This document shows, in pieces, positions 53,947 through 62,693 of a stretch of 64,000 nt of DNA. Numbering within the stretch: the stretch's first letter is position 1; every line of letters starts with the position of its first letter. A model generated the notes under the pieces. That model ran no database searches. It saw only the letters and a list, made by a program, of their open reading frames with translations, and was not told the origin of the DNA. A program made the translations under genes and the position numbers. This DNA is from Pseudemcibacter sp038106445 (GTDB taxonomy: Bacteria; Pseudomonadota; Alphaproteobacteria; Sphingomonadales; Emcibacteraceae): positions 124,001 to 188,000 of the forward strand of contig JAYODU010000004.1 of assembly GCA_038106445.1 (NCBI GenBank). Direction: 5' to 3'.

Positions 53947-55664
53947 TATTCTGAATCCGATACCAAAATCATTTTTTCATATTCAATTTCTTCAGTTTCT
54001 GTCGGCTTAATACCCATCATTGGACCAACACGGCGAATGATGTTTCCAACCATAGGTGCTGCAGTCATCCCCGCTGTTCTTAGATTGAAAGTTTCTTCAA
54101 TACCTTGAGGTTCATCAAGCATTGCAAAAACAACATATTTGGGCTGGTCAATGGGAAAAACAGAAATAAACGAAGAAATAACGGCCCTTTTACTATATTG
54201 GCCGTTAATAACTTTATCTGCAGTTCCCGTTTTTCCGCCGATCAAATAACCATCCACTTTTGCATTCTTGCCGGTTCCGTGCTCAACAGCCAAATGAAGC
54301 ATATTTCTCATTATTTCGCTGGTTTTAGGTGAAATAACCTGTTTGCCACCAGTATCCGGATTTTCTACCGACGAAATCGAAGTAACTCCTTTTGCCGATT
54401 GCATATTTTTTCTGAGTAAGGTGGCAGGATTAAGGCGTCCACCGTTGACCATTGCAGCAATACCATTAACCATATGTAATGGTGTCACGGCGATACCGTG
54501 CCCATAGGATGTTGTGGCAAGTTCAGTCGGCCCCCATTGGGAAGGTAAAAGCGGCGCACTTTTTTCATTTATTTCAATGTCAGCTTTCCTGAACAGTCCC
54601 AGTTTGTCGAAAAATTCCTGTTGGCGCTCAACTCCTATATCCTGGGCTAATTTTAGTGTTCCAATATTTGAAGAATAAGCAAATATTTCGGGGATATTAA
54701 GCCAGCGTCCCTTTGGATGATCATCATGTATCGTAAACCTTCCGATACGAACAGGTTTCGTTGCGTCATAACCATCAGAAAGTCCAACAACATTGAAATC
54801 CAGACCCGCAGCTATAGTGAATGTTTTAAAACCTGATCCAAGCTCGTAAACACCCTGCAATATTTTATTCATTTGCGTAAGCGTTTGCGGACCATCAGTA
54901 TCATTCGGATCAAAATCAGGAAGTGATGTAAGTGCCAGAACTTCACCGGTTGATACATCCATTATGATACCCGCAGCACCTTTGGCAGAAAATTTTTCCA
55001 TACTGGAATTGAGTTCCTGGTTAAGGATATGCTGCAAACGCAGATCAAGCGAAAGCACGAGAGGCTGTTCCGAATATTCAGGATTTGCCAGCCTTTCATT
55101 GAAATAAAGTTCAATTCCAGAACTTGGCATATTATCAAAATCAACAGAACCTAGAACATGTGCTGCAAGACGGCCATGCGGATAAATTCTTTTCTCAGCA
55201 TCTGACGTTACCAATCCCGGATCACCTATTTTTCTGATTTCAAATAGCTGGCGGGGCGTAAGATTACGCTTGATCCAGTGATGGTTTCTATCTGTTTTAA
55301 GTATTTCCAGTGCTTCATTATAAGAAAGTTCAGGAAGGATTGATGACAAATCCTTTGCCAGCTCTTCGGGGGCTGTTTTTAGGTTTTTCCGAACCACTGC
55401 GAGTGAGGGGGATTTCAGGTTTGTCGCAAGGATCACCCCATTGCGATCAACGATGTCGGCTCTTGCCATCAATAACGATGTATTGACATTGGCTGACTGA
55501 TAGTAAGACGCGCTACTTGCTTGAAATACGCCAACCGAAATTAACTTCAGAACAAGTGACATGAAGCCCAATGAAAATAGGGCCATCACGAAAATGATCC
55601 TGTTGCGGGCTGTTTCTATTGCTCCCTGGCGGTCACCCTCCACCCGTAAATCAATTGGCTTCAC
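53946..55664 (-). CDS. ftsI: Peptidoglycan transpeptidase FtsI (PBP3)
   Basis: 572 aa class B penicillin-binding protein. One membrane anchor (about 24-45), the dimerisation domain (MARADIVDRNGVILATNL, about 66), and the transpeptidase domain with Ser277-x-x-Lys280 in ELGSGFKTF, SSN in FAYSSNIGTLK (about 322), and KTG in IGGKTGTADK (about 480). Crosslinks septal peptidoglycan with FtsW. 15 bases after ftsL. Confidence 0.96.
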   Translation of the reverse strand: MKPIDLRVEGDRQGAIETARNRIIFVMALFSLGFMSLVLKLISVGVFQASSASYYQSANVNTSLLMARADIVDRNGVILATNLKSPSLAVVRKNLKTAPEELAKDLSSILPELSYNEALEILKTDRNHHWIKRNLTPRQLFEIRKIGDPGLVTSDAEKRIYPHGRLAAHVLGSVDFDNMPSSGIELYFNERLANPEYSEQPLVLSLDLRLQHILNQELNSSMEKFSAKGAAGIIMDVSTGEVLALTSLPDFDPNDTDGPQTLTQMNKILQGVYELGSGFKTFTIAAGLDFNVVGLSDGYDATKPVRIGRFTIHDDHPKGRWLNIPEIFAYSSNIGTLKLAQDIGVERQQEFFDKLGLFRKADIEINEKSAPLLPSQWGPTELATTSYGHGIAVTPLHMVNGIAAMVNGGRLNPATLLRKNMQSAKGVTSISSVENPDTGGKQVISPKTSEIMRNMLHLAVEHGTGKNAKVDGYLIGGKTGTADKVINGQYSKRAVISSFISVFPIDQPKYVVFAMLDEPQGIEETFNLRTAGMTAAPMVGNIIRRVGPMMGIKPTETEEIEYEKMILVSDSE

Positions 55665-55679
55665 TTATTTTTCCCTTAT

Positions 55680-56189
55680 TTAATTCCCGATTTTCGCCAA
55701 AATGCGATCATATAGGCTCATTTGCCCTTTCTGATTTTCCTCTTGTTCCGTTTGATTTGATATTTTTACATCTGCCGTGACACTTACCACGGCCACTACG
55801 CCCGAATTGGTGTTTATATTTTTGTCGCGCGATATATTTTTTGGATCCGGTTTTTGCCTTGGCAGAAGCAACTGAAAATTATCAACTGGTAAATTTGCAA
55901 GCTGAAGGTCTTCCCTTACAGTAAGTTCCGATATTTCTGATGTAATCTGATCTGTGGAAGGAGTATCAAGAACCAGATGGCGACGGCTTAATCTTTCCAG
56001 GCGTTCCGGACGCGATAAATAGGCCATTTCAGCCCTTAATACCTTTATCGCCTCACGATCCTTCAGGATATCAGAACTGATCTCTCTTTTTCTCTGCTCC
56101 AGATCCTCTGTTGCCTGTTTAAGACTATAAACGGCTGTCGTAGAAATGATTACAGTTATCACTGCAAATGATGCAAAAATCCTAATCAT
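55680..56189 (-). CDS. ftsL: Cell division protein FtsL
   Basis: 169 aa. A single N-terminal membrane span (IFASFAVITVIISTTAVYSL, about 3-22) is followed by a coiled-coil (KQATEDLEQRKREISSDILKDREAIKVL) and YLSRPERLERLSRRHL, the conserved end of the alphaproteobacterial FtsL core. The last about 70 residues, Gln/Asn-rich, are probably disordered. Position between rsmH and ftsI confirms identity. Overlaps rsmH by eight bases. Confidence 0.9.
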   Translation of the reverse strand: MIRIFASFAVITVIISTTAVYSLKQATEDLEQRKREISSDILKDREAIKVLRAEMAYLSRPERLERLSRRHLVLDTPSTDQITSEISELTVREDLQLANLPVDNFQLLLPRQKPDPKNISRDKNINTNSGVVAVVSVTADVKISNQTEQEENQKGQMSLYDRILAKIGN

Positions 56190-57195
56190 AATATGGCTCT
56201 CCTGCCCAGGCTGGTGCTGATGTGCGTATCGCCGCTCTTAATTTCGCAGAACGGGAACGTACATTAATATTGATCTCTTGCTGTGATGCTTTTTTTCCAC
56301 CGCGAAAAAGCATTTCGAATGTCGGGTCCGATATGTCTTGTGCCTGCATCGGCATGTGTCGCGAGCCATGTGAGACATCACCGCTTCTCAGTTTGAAAAA
56401 TTCTTTGACTATGCGATCTTCCAGTGAATGAAAAGTGACAACACAAAGTCTTCCACCTGGTACCAGCATTTTTTCAGCCGCTTCAAGGCCTTTAATAAGT
56501 TCACCCAATTCATCATTGACATAAATGCGAAGTGCCTGAAAAGTTCTTGTTGCACCGTGAATTTGCCGCTTGCCTTTTATATATTTTGGACCACCAACTG
56601 CTTTTTCAATTACGTCCGAAAGTTCCAGAGTTCGATCAAACTTTTTTTCAAGACGTGCATTTACAATTGCCCGTGCTATACGGCGCGATGCTCTTTCTTC
56701 ACCATATTTATAGATTATGTCTGCAAGCTTATTTTCTTCTGTTTCATTTACAACATCGGCTGCCGTAATACCGTTACCACCCATCCGCATATCCAATGGA
56801 CCATCTTTTAGAAATGAAAATCCACGTTCTGCCTGATCAAGCTGCATGGAAGAAACACCAATATCAAGGACAATACCATCCACATATTTCTGTCCACTTT
56901 TTCTGAGTAATGTTTCCATATCGGAAAAGCATCCAGACAATAATTGAAAGTTTTCAGGAAAATCTTTATGAAGCTTTTGAGCTGTTTCAATGACGGACGG
57001 ATCCCGATCAATTGCCCAAAGCATCGACACATCATTTTGAAGAATAGCTTCACTGTATCCGCCGGCACCAAAGGTTCCATCTACATATACCCCTCCTGCC
57101 TTTGGAGACAACGCCTCCAAAACCTCTTCAAGCATAACTGGATAGTGGTCAGTATAGTTGGATGAGGATCCGGATAAAGAGTTACAATCAACCAT
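56182..57195 (-). CDS. rsmH: 16S rRNA m4C1402 methyltransferase
   Basis: 337 aa from the ATG at 57195, chosen because GGAGG lies six bases upstream; an in-frame ATG at 57216 would overlap mraZ further. HYPVMLEEVLEAL start, VDGTFGAGGYSEAIL (SAM motif, about 37), GIVLDIGVSSMQLDQAERGFSF (about 110), and VVTFHSLEDRIVKEFF (about 265) are hallmark RsmH/MraW blocks. Also called mraW. Overlaps mraZ by eight bases and ftsL by eight. Confidence 0.95.
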   Translation of the reverse strand: MVDCNSLSGSSSNYTDHYPVMLEEVLEALSPKAGGVYVDGTFGAGGYSEAILQNDVSMLWAIDRDPSVIETAQKLHKDFPENFQLLSGCFSDMETLLRKSGQKYVDGIVLDIGVSSMQLDQAERGFSFLKDGPLDMRMGGNGITAADVVNETEENKLADIIYKYGEERASRRIARAIVNARLEKKFDRTLELSDVIEKAVGGPKYIKGKRQIHGATRTFQALRIYVNDELGELIKGLEAAEKMLVPGGRLCVVTFHSLEDRIVKEFFKLRSGDVSHGSRHMPMQAQDISDPTFEMLFRGGKKASQQEININVRSRSAKLRAAIRTSAPAWAGEPYYD

Positions 57196-57658
57196 TATCG
57201 CCTCCATTTCCATCACGGAACCGTAATAATAATCTTTTTTCTTTTACTTTTCTTCTGGCATTTTCAAGTTCTTTTTTAAATGCTTCTGGTTCCCATATCT
57301 GAAATGTTTTTCCTTTACCGGCAAATGTCGCGTATTCGGTAATACCTGCAAAATTCATCAGATCCTGGGGTAATATGATCCTGCCGTTTCCATCAAAACT
57401 GAGTTCAACAATTCCAGACATGAACACAAGACTGAATTCATCATGTTCGTCAGATAGCGGGTCAAATCCTGACAGTCCTTCATTAAACTTTTCAATATGT
57501 AAAAGATCGCAACATTCAATGGCATTGTGATTGACAGCCTGATACATAGCAATCGACCGCTGAAAGCCAGCTGGCAAAGCTGCGCGAAACTGAGCCGGAA
57601 CAGAAACTCTCCCTTTCTGATCTACCTTATTGGTGTATTTCGACATAAATAATGGCAT
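57188..57658 (-). CDS. mraZ: Transcriptional regulator MraZ
   Basis: 156 aa from MPLFMSKYTNKVDQKGRV at 57658, the start that matches MraZ proteins; an extension to 57685 is less likely. Two SpoVT/AbrB-like swapped-hairpin domains: NKVDQKGRVSVPAQFRAAL (about 8-26) and LSFDGNGRIILPQDLMNFAGI (about 85-105). MraZ represses its own dcw operon by binding direct TGGG-type repeats upstream of its gene. First gene of the cluster. Confidence 0.95.
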   Translation of the reverse strand: MPLFMSKYTNKVDQKGRVSVPAQFRAALPAGFQRSIAMYQAVNHNAIECCDLLHIEKFNEGLSGFDPLSDEHDEFSLVFMSGIVELSFDGNGRIILPQDLMNFAGITEYATFAGKGKTFQIWEPEAFKKELENARRKVKEKRLLLRFRDGNGGDNG

Positions 57659-57731
57659 TTCTGTCTTTCTACATTTCGCGAGCATTTAACATTTTGATAT
57701 TTAGGGATTTTTATCCCCTCGTATTGATTTA

Positions 57732-57787
57732 ATGGAATATCATGGGATATTATGCCCGTCAATGGGATTTAATGTATATTAAATGGA
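57732..57787 (+). promoter_or_regulatory. Candidate MraZ box: 10-bp-phased ATGGRA repeats upstream of mraZ
   Basis: ATG begins at 57732, 57742, 57752, 57762 and 57772, each ten bases apart: ATGGAATATC, ATGGGATATT, ATGCCCGTCA, ATGGGATTTA, ATGTATATTA, then ATGGAG one base out of phase. Known MraZ boxes are TGGGN units separated by five bases, a 10-bp period. The units read TGGGA on the strand opposite to mraZ. Two more units (TGGA 57907, TGGG 57917) occur further up. Confidence 0.6.
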
Positions 57788-57788
57788 G

Positions 57789-57803
57789 TTAATAAACCCT
57801 TAA
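57789..57803. promoter_or_regulatory. CtrA-type site upstream of mraZ
   Basis: TTAATAAACCCTTAA is an exact TTAA-N7-TTAA match, 131-145 bases upstream of the mraZ start and directly next to the repeat array. Together with the ftsZ site it suggests cell-cycle control of the dcw cluster. From about 57804 to 58003 I see only AT-rich sequence, the extra TGGR pair and a 30-codon frame without ribosome site. Confidence 0.4.
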
Positions 57804-58003
57804 CTGGCTCAAAAAGGTCAAATTAAACCTTATGAATCAGTAAGATATATAAAATGCAAAAGGCATTTGATGTTATGGGTGTAATAAATATAAAAATGAC
57901 TGATTATGGAATTTTATGGGCAATTCCAAAAAAAAACAGTGTTTAAAGGATAAAATCTGAATAGAATCGGATTGAAAATGACTCGGATACAAACAGGATA
58001 TTA

Positions 58004-58315
58004 TTAATCCAGACGGTCACCAATTGTGCCAAAAATTTTCTTTACCTGCTCAGGTGGATAAGAGAATTCCAGTCCCATGAAACCATTTTTTGCCCAGCAA
58101 ACCTTTGAGGGTATCTGCCTATAGTTTTTAATAACGATCTGAAAGTCTGAGCCCCGCTCAAGTGGCAAATTAAGCTTTATTTTCGCACCACGTAGCGATA
58201 GGTCATATGCAGTTGCATCAAAATTATAACTGCCTACACTTACATTGGATTTTAACAGAACATTTTGACGGTGACTGCGTCTTCTTTGGAATTCCCGTTC
58301 TATTTTATCGACCAT
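58004..58315 (-). CDS. PilZ domain protein, copy A
   Basis: 103 aa from the ATG at 58315. PilZ domain with a basic RRRSHRQNV N-terminal motif (the RxxxR-type switch) and YDLSLRGAKIKL (the D/NxSxxG motif). PilZ proteins bind cyclic di-GMP and alter behaviour of partners. It contains little besides the domain. It resembles copies B and C nearby; an upstream TTG at 58327 is a poorer start. Lies upstream of mraZ, same strand. Confidence 0.85.
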   Translation of the reverse strand: MVDKIEREFQRRRSHRQNVLLKSNVSVGSYNFDATAYDLSLRGAKIKLNLPLERGSDFQIVIKNYRQIPSKVCWAKNGFMGLEFSYPPEQVKKIFGTIGDRLD

Positions 58316-58383
58316 AGATTTAATCAAAATATATTTTCCGATCTATTACAGCCTGACTTTTTTATATGATGTCAAACTATGCC

Positions 58384-58701
58384 TTAATTTAAATCGGCCG
58401 CCAGCCCCCCTAGGCCTGCTTTGACAGCTGTAGGGCTTGCTGCGGAGTTTAATCCAACAAAACCTTCTGCCGACCAGACAACCCGGGGCACTTCACTTAA
58501 TTTGTCTTTGGTTTTCACAATAACTTGGGAATTCTCAATTAATGGCATATCTATTTTCAGACGTACCCCACCAAGTGAAACATCATAGGCAGTGCACTTG
58601 ATTTTCTGACCATCAACACTAAGTTCAGCCGGAAGTATTACCGCCCGCCTGTTATGCTTACGCATTGATTTTAGTATTTTTCTAACTTCACTAATAGCCA
58701 T
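58384..58701 (-). CDS. PilZ domain protein, copy B
   Basis: 105 aa from MAISEVRKILKSMRKHNRR at 58701; AGGG is six bases upstream, whereas the longer frame to 58734 has none. Basic KHNRRAVILPAEL and YDVSLGGVRLKIDMPL form the c-di-GMP-binding region. Closest to copy C (shared ISLGGVRLK / VSLGGVRLK block and VVWSAEGFVGL versus VSWHAEGFFGL). The C-terminal tail is short and Ala/Gly-rich. Confidence 0.85.
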   Translation of the reverse strand: MAISEVRKILKSMRKHNRRAVILPAELSVDGQKIKCTAYDVSLGGVRLKIDMPLIENSQVIVKTKDKLSEVPRVVWSAEGFVGLNSAASPTAVKAGLGGLAADLN

Positions 58702-58815
58702 CATTATCCCTAGAATTACTACTGTTTCATACAATAATATTCTCTGGTTAATAAAAGGTTTACAAAATTTACCTTACATTTGAATGGTTAATGAAATTAA
58801 TGATTTATATTTAAA

Positions 58816-59194
58816 AACGTCAGATGACCTGTAAGCCGGGTTCTGTCCTCAGGATTTATTATCTAAATCCAGATGTAAGATCATTCATCTAGCTTGGCTG
58901 TTACCAGCCAGGTCAAGCAATCTACCCGAACGACACTCCGAAAGATAAGCGGCCAAAGCCAGTCGTTCCTATTCGATTTTGCACCCGGTGGGGTTTACCC
59001 TGCCCTTTCTGTCACCAGAAAGGCGGTGCGCTCTTACCGCACCATTTCACCCTTACCATATAAATGGCGGTATATTTTCTGTGGCACTTTCCCTGAAGTC
59101 ACCTCCGCTGGCCATTAACCAGCACCGTTCTTCCGTGGTGCCCGGACTTTCCTCTCCTACACAAAAGCAGCAGCGATCTTCCAGTCATCTGACC
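58816..59194 (-). ncRNA. rnpB: RNase P RNA, bacterial type A
   Basis: Read on the minus strand, the RNA starts GGTCAGATGACTGG, includes the invariant GAGGAAAGTCCGGGC block, and ends with CCCGGCTTACAGGTCATCTG. The ends pair to form helix P1 (CAGATGAC/GTCATCTG), and T-rich sequence follows the 3' end. About 380 nt. Ribozyme that matures tRNA 5' ends. Its place between two PilZ genes and upstream of mraZ is like other alphaproteobacteria. Ends approximate. Confidence 0.92.
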
Positions 59195-59246
59195 TTTGCA
59201 AATTAACTTATTCTTTAATCTGAATGCAAGAAATCTCTTGAAAAAC

Positions 59247-59603
59247 TTAACTTAGCGTTTCCCCATATTCACCAAGCATCGCACGAATATAATCCGTGTC
59301 TTCGGTAAAACGCAGCCCAAAAAATCCTTCTGCGTGCCAGGAAACCAGAGCATCCGTATAATCAAAATTTTTAATTTGAATTTTTACTTTGGCGCCCGTT
59401 GCGAGTGGTAAATCAAACTTCAACCGAACACCCCCCAATGAGATATCATAAAGAGTGCATTTAAACTCATATTCATTAACGATTAGAACAGCCGGCCATA
59501 CCACTGTACGGCGCTTATGTGAACGCAGGATTTCAAGTCCGTCACGAATAGAATTTTTATTGATTTCTCTGACTTCTAGTTGAGACTGCTTTTTTGAGCT
59601 CAT
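59247..59603 (-). CDS. PilZ domain protein, copy C
   Basis: 118 aa from the ATG at 59603; a GTG at 59615 (MNFKMSS) is an alternative with AAGG 11 bases upstream. A polar leader (SSKKQSQLEVREINKNSIRDGL) precedes the PilZ core: SHKRRTVVWPAVLI and YDISLGGVRLKFDLPL. Ends with the domain and a short tail. Third PilZ protein within 1.6 kb, on the other side of rnpB. Confidence 0.85.
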   Translation of the reverse strand: MSSKKQSQLEVREINKNSIRDGLEILRSHKRRTVVWPAVLIVNEYEFKCTLYDISLGGVRLKFDLPLATGAKVKIQIKNFDYTDALVSWHAEGFFGLRFTEDTDYIRAMLGEYGETLS

Positions 59604-59769
59604 TTTAAAGTTCACAAGTATTTAAGCCTTAATTCACGCTTGTACAACACATATATTCTAAGGCAAGAAAGTTACCAAAATATCAATTTTAGTAACTTTT
59701 TGCTGGAATTCTGACTTGTTCTGAGGCAAATTGGTGCCAATTCAGATACACAACCGCAGAAATTATCCC

Positions 59770-59979
59770 ATGATCAAAATAAAAACCTTTATCAAAGCAC
59801 TTATATATGTTTCGTTCTTGCTTGTTTTAACAGGGTGCGGTGAAAAAGGTCTGGTTATTAAAAATGGACCAGCAGGACCAAATACTGGAGAATTGATTGA
59901 CCCTTTACCGGAAGGTCTTGTGCCTGACAAAACTAATGCTCGCCATGGAGCAAACGATTTAAATCCAGCTATAAACTAA
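59770..59979 (+). CDS. Small lipoprotein
   Basis: 69 aa from MIKIKTFIKALIYVSFLLVL, a signal ending at the lipobox VLTGC, followed by GEKG. The CGxKG start after the lipid cysteine recalls LptM/YifL-type lipoproteins that help LptD assembly, but the rest (GPAGPNTGELIDPLPEG) does not decide. An ATG at 59731 is in frame but would destroy the signal peptide. Convergent with the amidase, overlapping it by 11 bases. Confidence 0.6.
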   Translation: MIKIKTFIKALIYVSFLLVLTGCGEKGLVIKNGPAGPNTGELIDPLPEGLVPDKTNARHGANDLNPAIN

Positions 59980-60679
59980 TTTTCATATTCAAGAGTGTTT
60001 CAAGAATAAGGAAAGTTTCCTTATCAAGGATTCCGTCAATATTTTTTTGTCTGAAGTGCCTCTGAAATGCTGATATGAGGCTGGTTAAATTTTCTTTCCC
60101 ATCGCCCGTATCATATCCAAATTTTTCAAGATTTTGCCGAAACCTCATCTCATCAATTTTGACTTCCTGATCGATATTTATTTCAATGGGCCATAGCCCC
60201 AAATTATGCTTCGCCAGTAACGCCCAATCAAAGAGTTCGCCCGGATCAATTTTTCGACGCCATGCCACATCACTATGTCCAAGAATATAAGATGGTTTGA
60301 TGTGATGTCTCTTTACGACTTCTGAAGCAAGATCAATTAAAGCCTTCATTTGCAAGTCAGGAAACGGTCTATAAACACTTTCATATCCAGGATAGGGATG
60401 GCCAGGATTAACAATTTCAATACCGATGGAAAGATCGTTAATATCAGTATCACCTTCCCATTTGGAAACTCCGGCGTGCCATGCCCGTTTATCCTCATCA
60501 ACTAGCATAAAAATATCGCCATTTTCTTCTACAACATAATGGGCACTCACAGATGTCGCCGGATCACATAAGCGTTCAATTGCTTCTTGGCCGCTTGTCA
60601 TGCCGGTATAATGCAAGATTAGATATTTTACCCTACCCTGCTTACGATCATCAAAATTTGGTGATGGTTTATGTTTCAT
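59969..60679 (-). CDS. N-acetylmuramoyl-L-alanine amidase, AmiD type
   Basis: 236 aa amidase_2 (zinc) domain with a C-terminal peptidoglycan-binding-like helical region. LILHYTGM (zinc His, about 23), SAHYVVEENGDIFMLV, RAWHAGVSKW (His about 67), GIEIVNPGHPYPG, and LGHSDVAWRRKIDPG (about 148). No obvious signal peptide, so it probably acts on cytoplasmic anhydro-muropeptides (AmpD role) or is exported another way. Overlaps the EamA gene by four bases. Confidence 0.9.
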   Translation of the reverse strand: MKHKPSPNFDDRKQGRVKYLILHYTGMTSGQEAIERLCDPATSVSAHYVVEENGDIFMLVDEDKRAWHAGVSKWEGDTDINDLSIGIEIVNPGHPYPGYESVYRPFPDLQMKALIDLASEVVKRHHIKPSYILGHSDVAWRRKIDPGELFDWALLAKHNLGLWPIEINIDQEVKIDEMRFRQNLEKFGYDTGDGKENLTSLISAFQRHFRQKNIDGILDKETFLILETLLNMKISL

Positions 60680-61557
60680 ATTGCTGCAATCTTTGCTTTC
60701 CGCTTAAGTCGCCAATCCCGATAATGAATAATCCCCAAACCGGATAATGTTACCAACGCTCCAGATACAAATTTTGTTGATAAGGTCTCTCCTAAGAAAA
60801 ATATGGCTGAAAATGTCGCAAATACAGGAACACTAACCATAAAAGGTGAAATCAATGTAACAGGAAATCTTCTAAGAAGGAAATTCATCCCTCCATACCC
60901 AACAATGGTTGATAATATCGACGTATATAATACCATGGAAATGCCAACCATATCTAAATTTAAAACCTGGGAAATTTGATTTTCTTCAAACATAAGTGTC
61001 ATCATAATAAATACGGGAACACTATAGAATGCGACCCACGCCTGTGTCTGAAAAACAGGAACTGCTTTTATTTTTCTCATTAATATAACGCCAGCAGAAT
61101 ATAGGGTAGTTGCAACAAGAATAATAAAAATTGCTTCTCTTTCTTCTAGTATCTCAGGCTCCAGAGTTATTATGATAACGCCGATAAAGGAAACAATCAC
61201 ACCGCTGGTTCGCCAGTAACTCATTCTTTCTTTCAGAAAAAAATGCGCCAATATTAAACTTATCGGGATATTCATCTGCACCACAACAGACATTGCGGAC
61301 ACATGATTGGTTATATCCATTCCCAAAAAAACAAGAGCGAATTGAAACCCGCCGATCAGATTACCCAAAAGAAACAGCTCAAACATCGAACCCGGTATTA
61401 TCCGAAGCCACGGCAGAAGTATTATCAGAACAATCAGAAACCGTATAAGGCCAAATAAATAAGGATCAAGTTGTTCAAGCCCTATTTTCAGTACTGCGAA
61501 ATTGACCCCCCAAATCAAACACACAAAAAGCGCAAATAATATATATCGAAAAGGCAC
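60676..61557 (-). CDS. EamA/DMT family transporter
   Basis: 293 aa with about ten hydrophobic segments in two EamA repeats (about 1-135 and 145-280). Starts MPFRYILFALFVCLIWGVNFAVLKIGLEQL, the common RhaM/YdcZ-like DMT opening. Such carriers export or import amino acids, nucleosides or drugs; the O-acetylserine/cysteine exporter EamA is the family's name-giver. Substrate unknown. Follows djlA by 11 bases and overlaps the amidase gene. Confidence 0.88.
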   Translation of the reverse strand: MPFRYILFALFVCLIWGVNFAVLKIGLEQLDPYLFGLIRFLIVLIILLPWLRIIPGSMFELFLLGNLIGGFQFALVFLGMDITNHVSAMSVVVQMNIPISLILAHFFLKERMSYWRTSGVIVSFIGVIIITLEPEILEEREAIFIILVATTLYSAGVILMRKIKAVPVFQTQAWVAFYSVPVFIMMTLMFEENQISQVLNLDMVGISMVLYTSILSTIVGYGGMNFLLRRFPVTLISPFMVSVPVFATFSAIFFLGETLSTKFVSGALVTLSGLGIIHYRDWRLKRKAKIAAI

Positions 61558-61568
61558 CGCTATCAGCC

Positions 61569-62291
61569 TCAGTTTAATCCACGAGCTTTGGTAATGATGT
61601 CATATGCCGTATTAATGGCAGCAAGTTTATCATTTGCAACATCAATAAGTTCTTCCGGAACGCCTTGTGCCATGAGCAAGTCAGGGTGATGTTCTTTTAT
61701 AAGTTTGCGGTATACTGACTTCACTTCTTTATCAGTTGCATCATGATTAATACCCAACACAGTATAAGGATCACTTTGATCTGGTCCCATATGACTTTCT
61801 CGAATACGGGCAAAATCACCATCCGATATCTGGAATATTCTTGCAACTTCCTGAAGATATTCTTTTTCCGCAGGATGCATAACACCGTCCGCCATCGCAA
61901 TATGAAACAGTAGGTCAATAACCTGTTCCAGAACGGCGGGTTGATTTTGGAACTGGCGATAAAGCTGACCTGCATAGGCTTCATAACCGGCAACTTCCTT
62001 TTTTGCCATATCGAAAAACCAGGCAACTTTTTTTGCTTCTCTTTGGGGAACGTGAAACGATTTTTTAAACACATTAATTTCATCACGGGTAACAATACCG
62101 TCTGCCTTCGCCATTTTTGCACATAATGCAATAAACCCGGCAGCAAATATGGCTTGCTGTGCTGTACCGTCCATCGCTTCGTGCGATACTTTCCCCGCAA
62201 AATGCGCTGCCGCACCCCCAAGAAGTGCGCCAATCGGCCCACCCAGCGCCATTCCAACGGCACCGCCCAAAATTGTACCCCAAATGGACAT
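61569..62291 (-). CDS. DjlA-like co-chaperone with TerB and J domains
   Basis: 240 aa. Glycine-rich hydrophobic start (GTILGGAVGMALGGPIGALL, about 5-24), which in E. coli DjlA is the membrane anchor; a TerB-like helical domain (about 45-165; LCAKMAKADGIVTRDEI, LLFHIAMADGVMHPAEKEYL); and a C-terminal J domain (about 170-238) with the HPD motif in IKEHHPDLL. J domains stimulate DnaK ATPase. First gene of a probable djlA-eamA-amidase operon. Confidence 0.88.
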   Translation of the reverse strand: MSIWGTILGGAVGMALGGPIGALLGGAAAHFAGKVSHEAMDGTAQQAIFAAGFIALCAKMAKADGIVTRDEINVFKKSFHVPQREAKKVAWFFDMAKKEVAGYEAYAGQLYRQFQNQPAVLEQVIDLLFHIAMADGVMHPAEKEYLQEVARIFQISDGDFARIRESHMGPDQSDPYTVLGINHDATDKEVKSVYRKLIKEHHPDLLMAQGVPEELIDVANDKLAAINTAYDIITKARGLN

Positions 62292-62693
62292 AAAAAATTC
62301 CTTTGATTATTATATGGTGTCAACAATGACATAAAATAATTATTATTCATAAGAAGTCACATAAACATCGACAATTCAACATATTTCCGTGACTAATTAT
62401 AAAAACAACCTTTTTAAATGGTACTGGTTTTATATGAACCTAATAGCTGTGCACAACCCTTATCAGCTTTCCTGACAATCAAGCTGATATAGTGACTAAT
62501 TTGAAAATGTTATGCGGTGGGTTCCTGTATCCATTGCCGTGGATCATCATTCCAAGTCAGCATACGAATACGCCATTGCATTTCTTTACGCACCGCAATC
62601 AGCACAAAAACTGTTCCTTAAACATCACAAAAATGCTAAAAATTAACCATAAGCAATCGGAACATCACAAGGTAAAAATTAAAAAGTCACTTA
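62292..62693. other. 402-base intergenic region, no gene recognised
   Basis: AT-rich. It holds a direct repeat near the right end: AACATCACAA…TAAAAATTAA at 62621-62646 and again at 62661-62682. A short minus-strand frame (about 26 codons, containing MQWRIRMLTWNDDPRQW) lies at about 62510-62590 and may be a gene relic or chance. Likely promoter region of the divergent djlA and oxoprolinase genes. Confidence 0.5.

Noticed and set aside
57854..57946. 30-codon plus-strand frame upstream of mraZ
   Set aside because: No ribosome site; lies in the AT-rich control region with the TGGR repeats.
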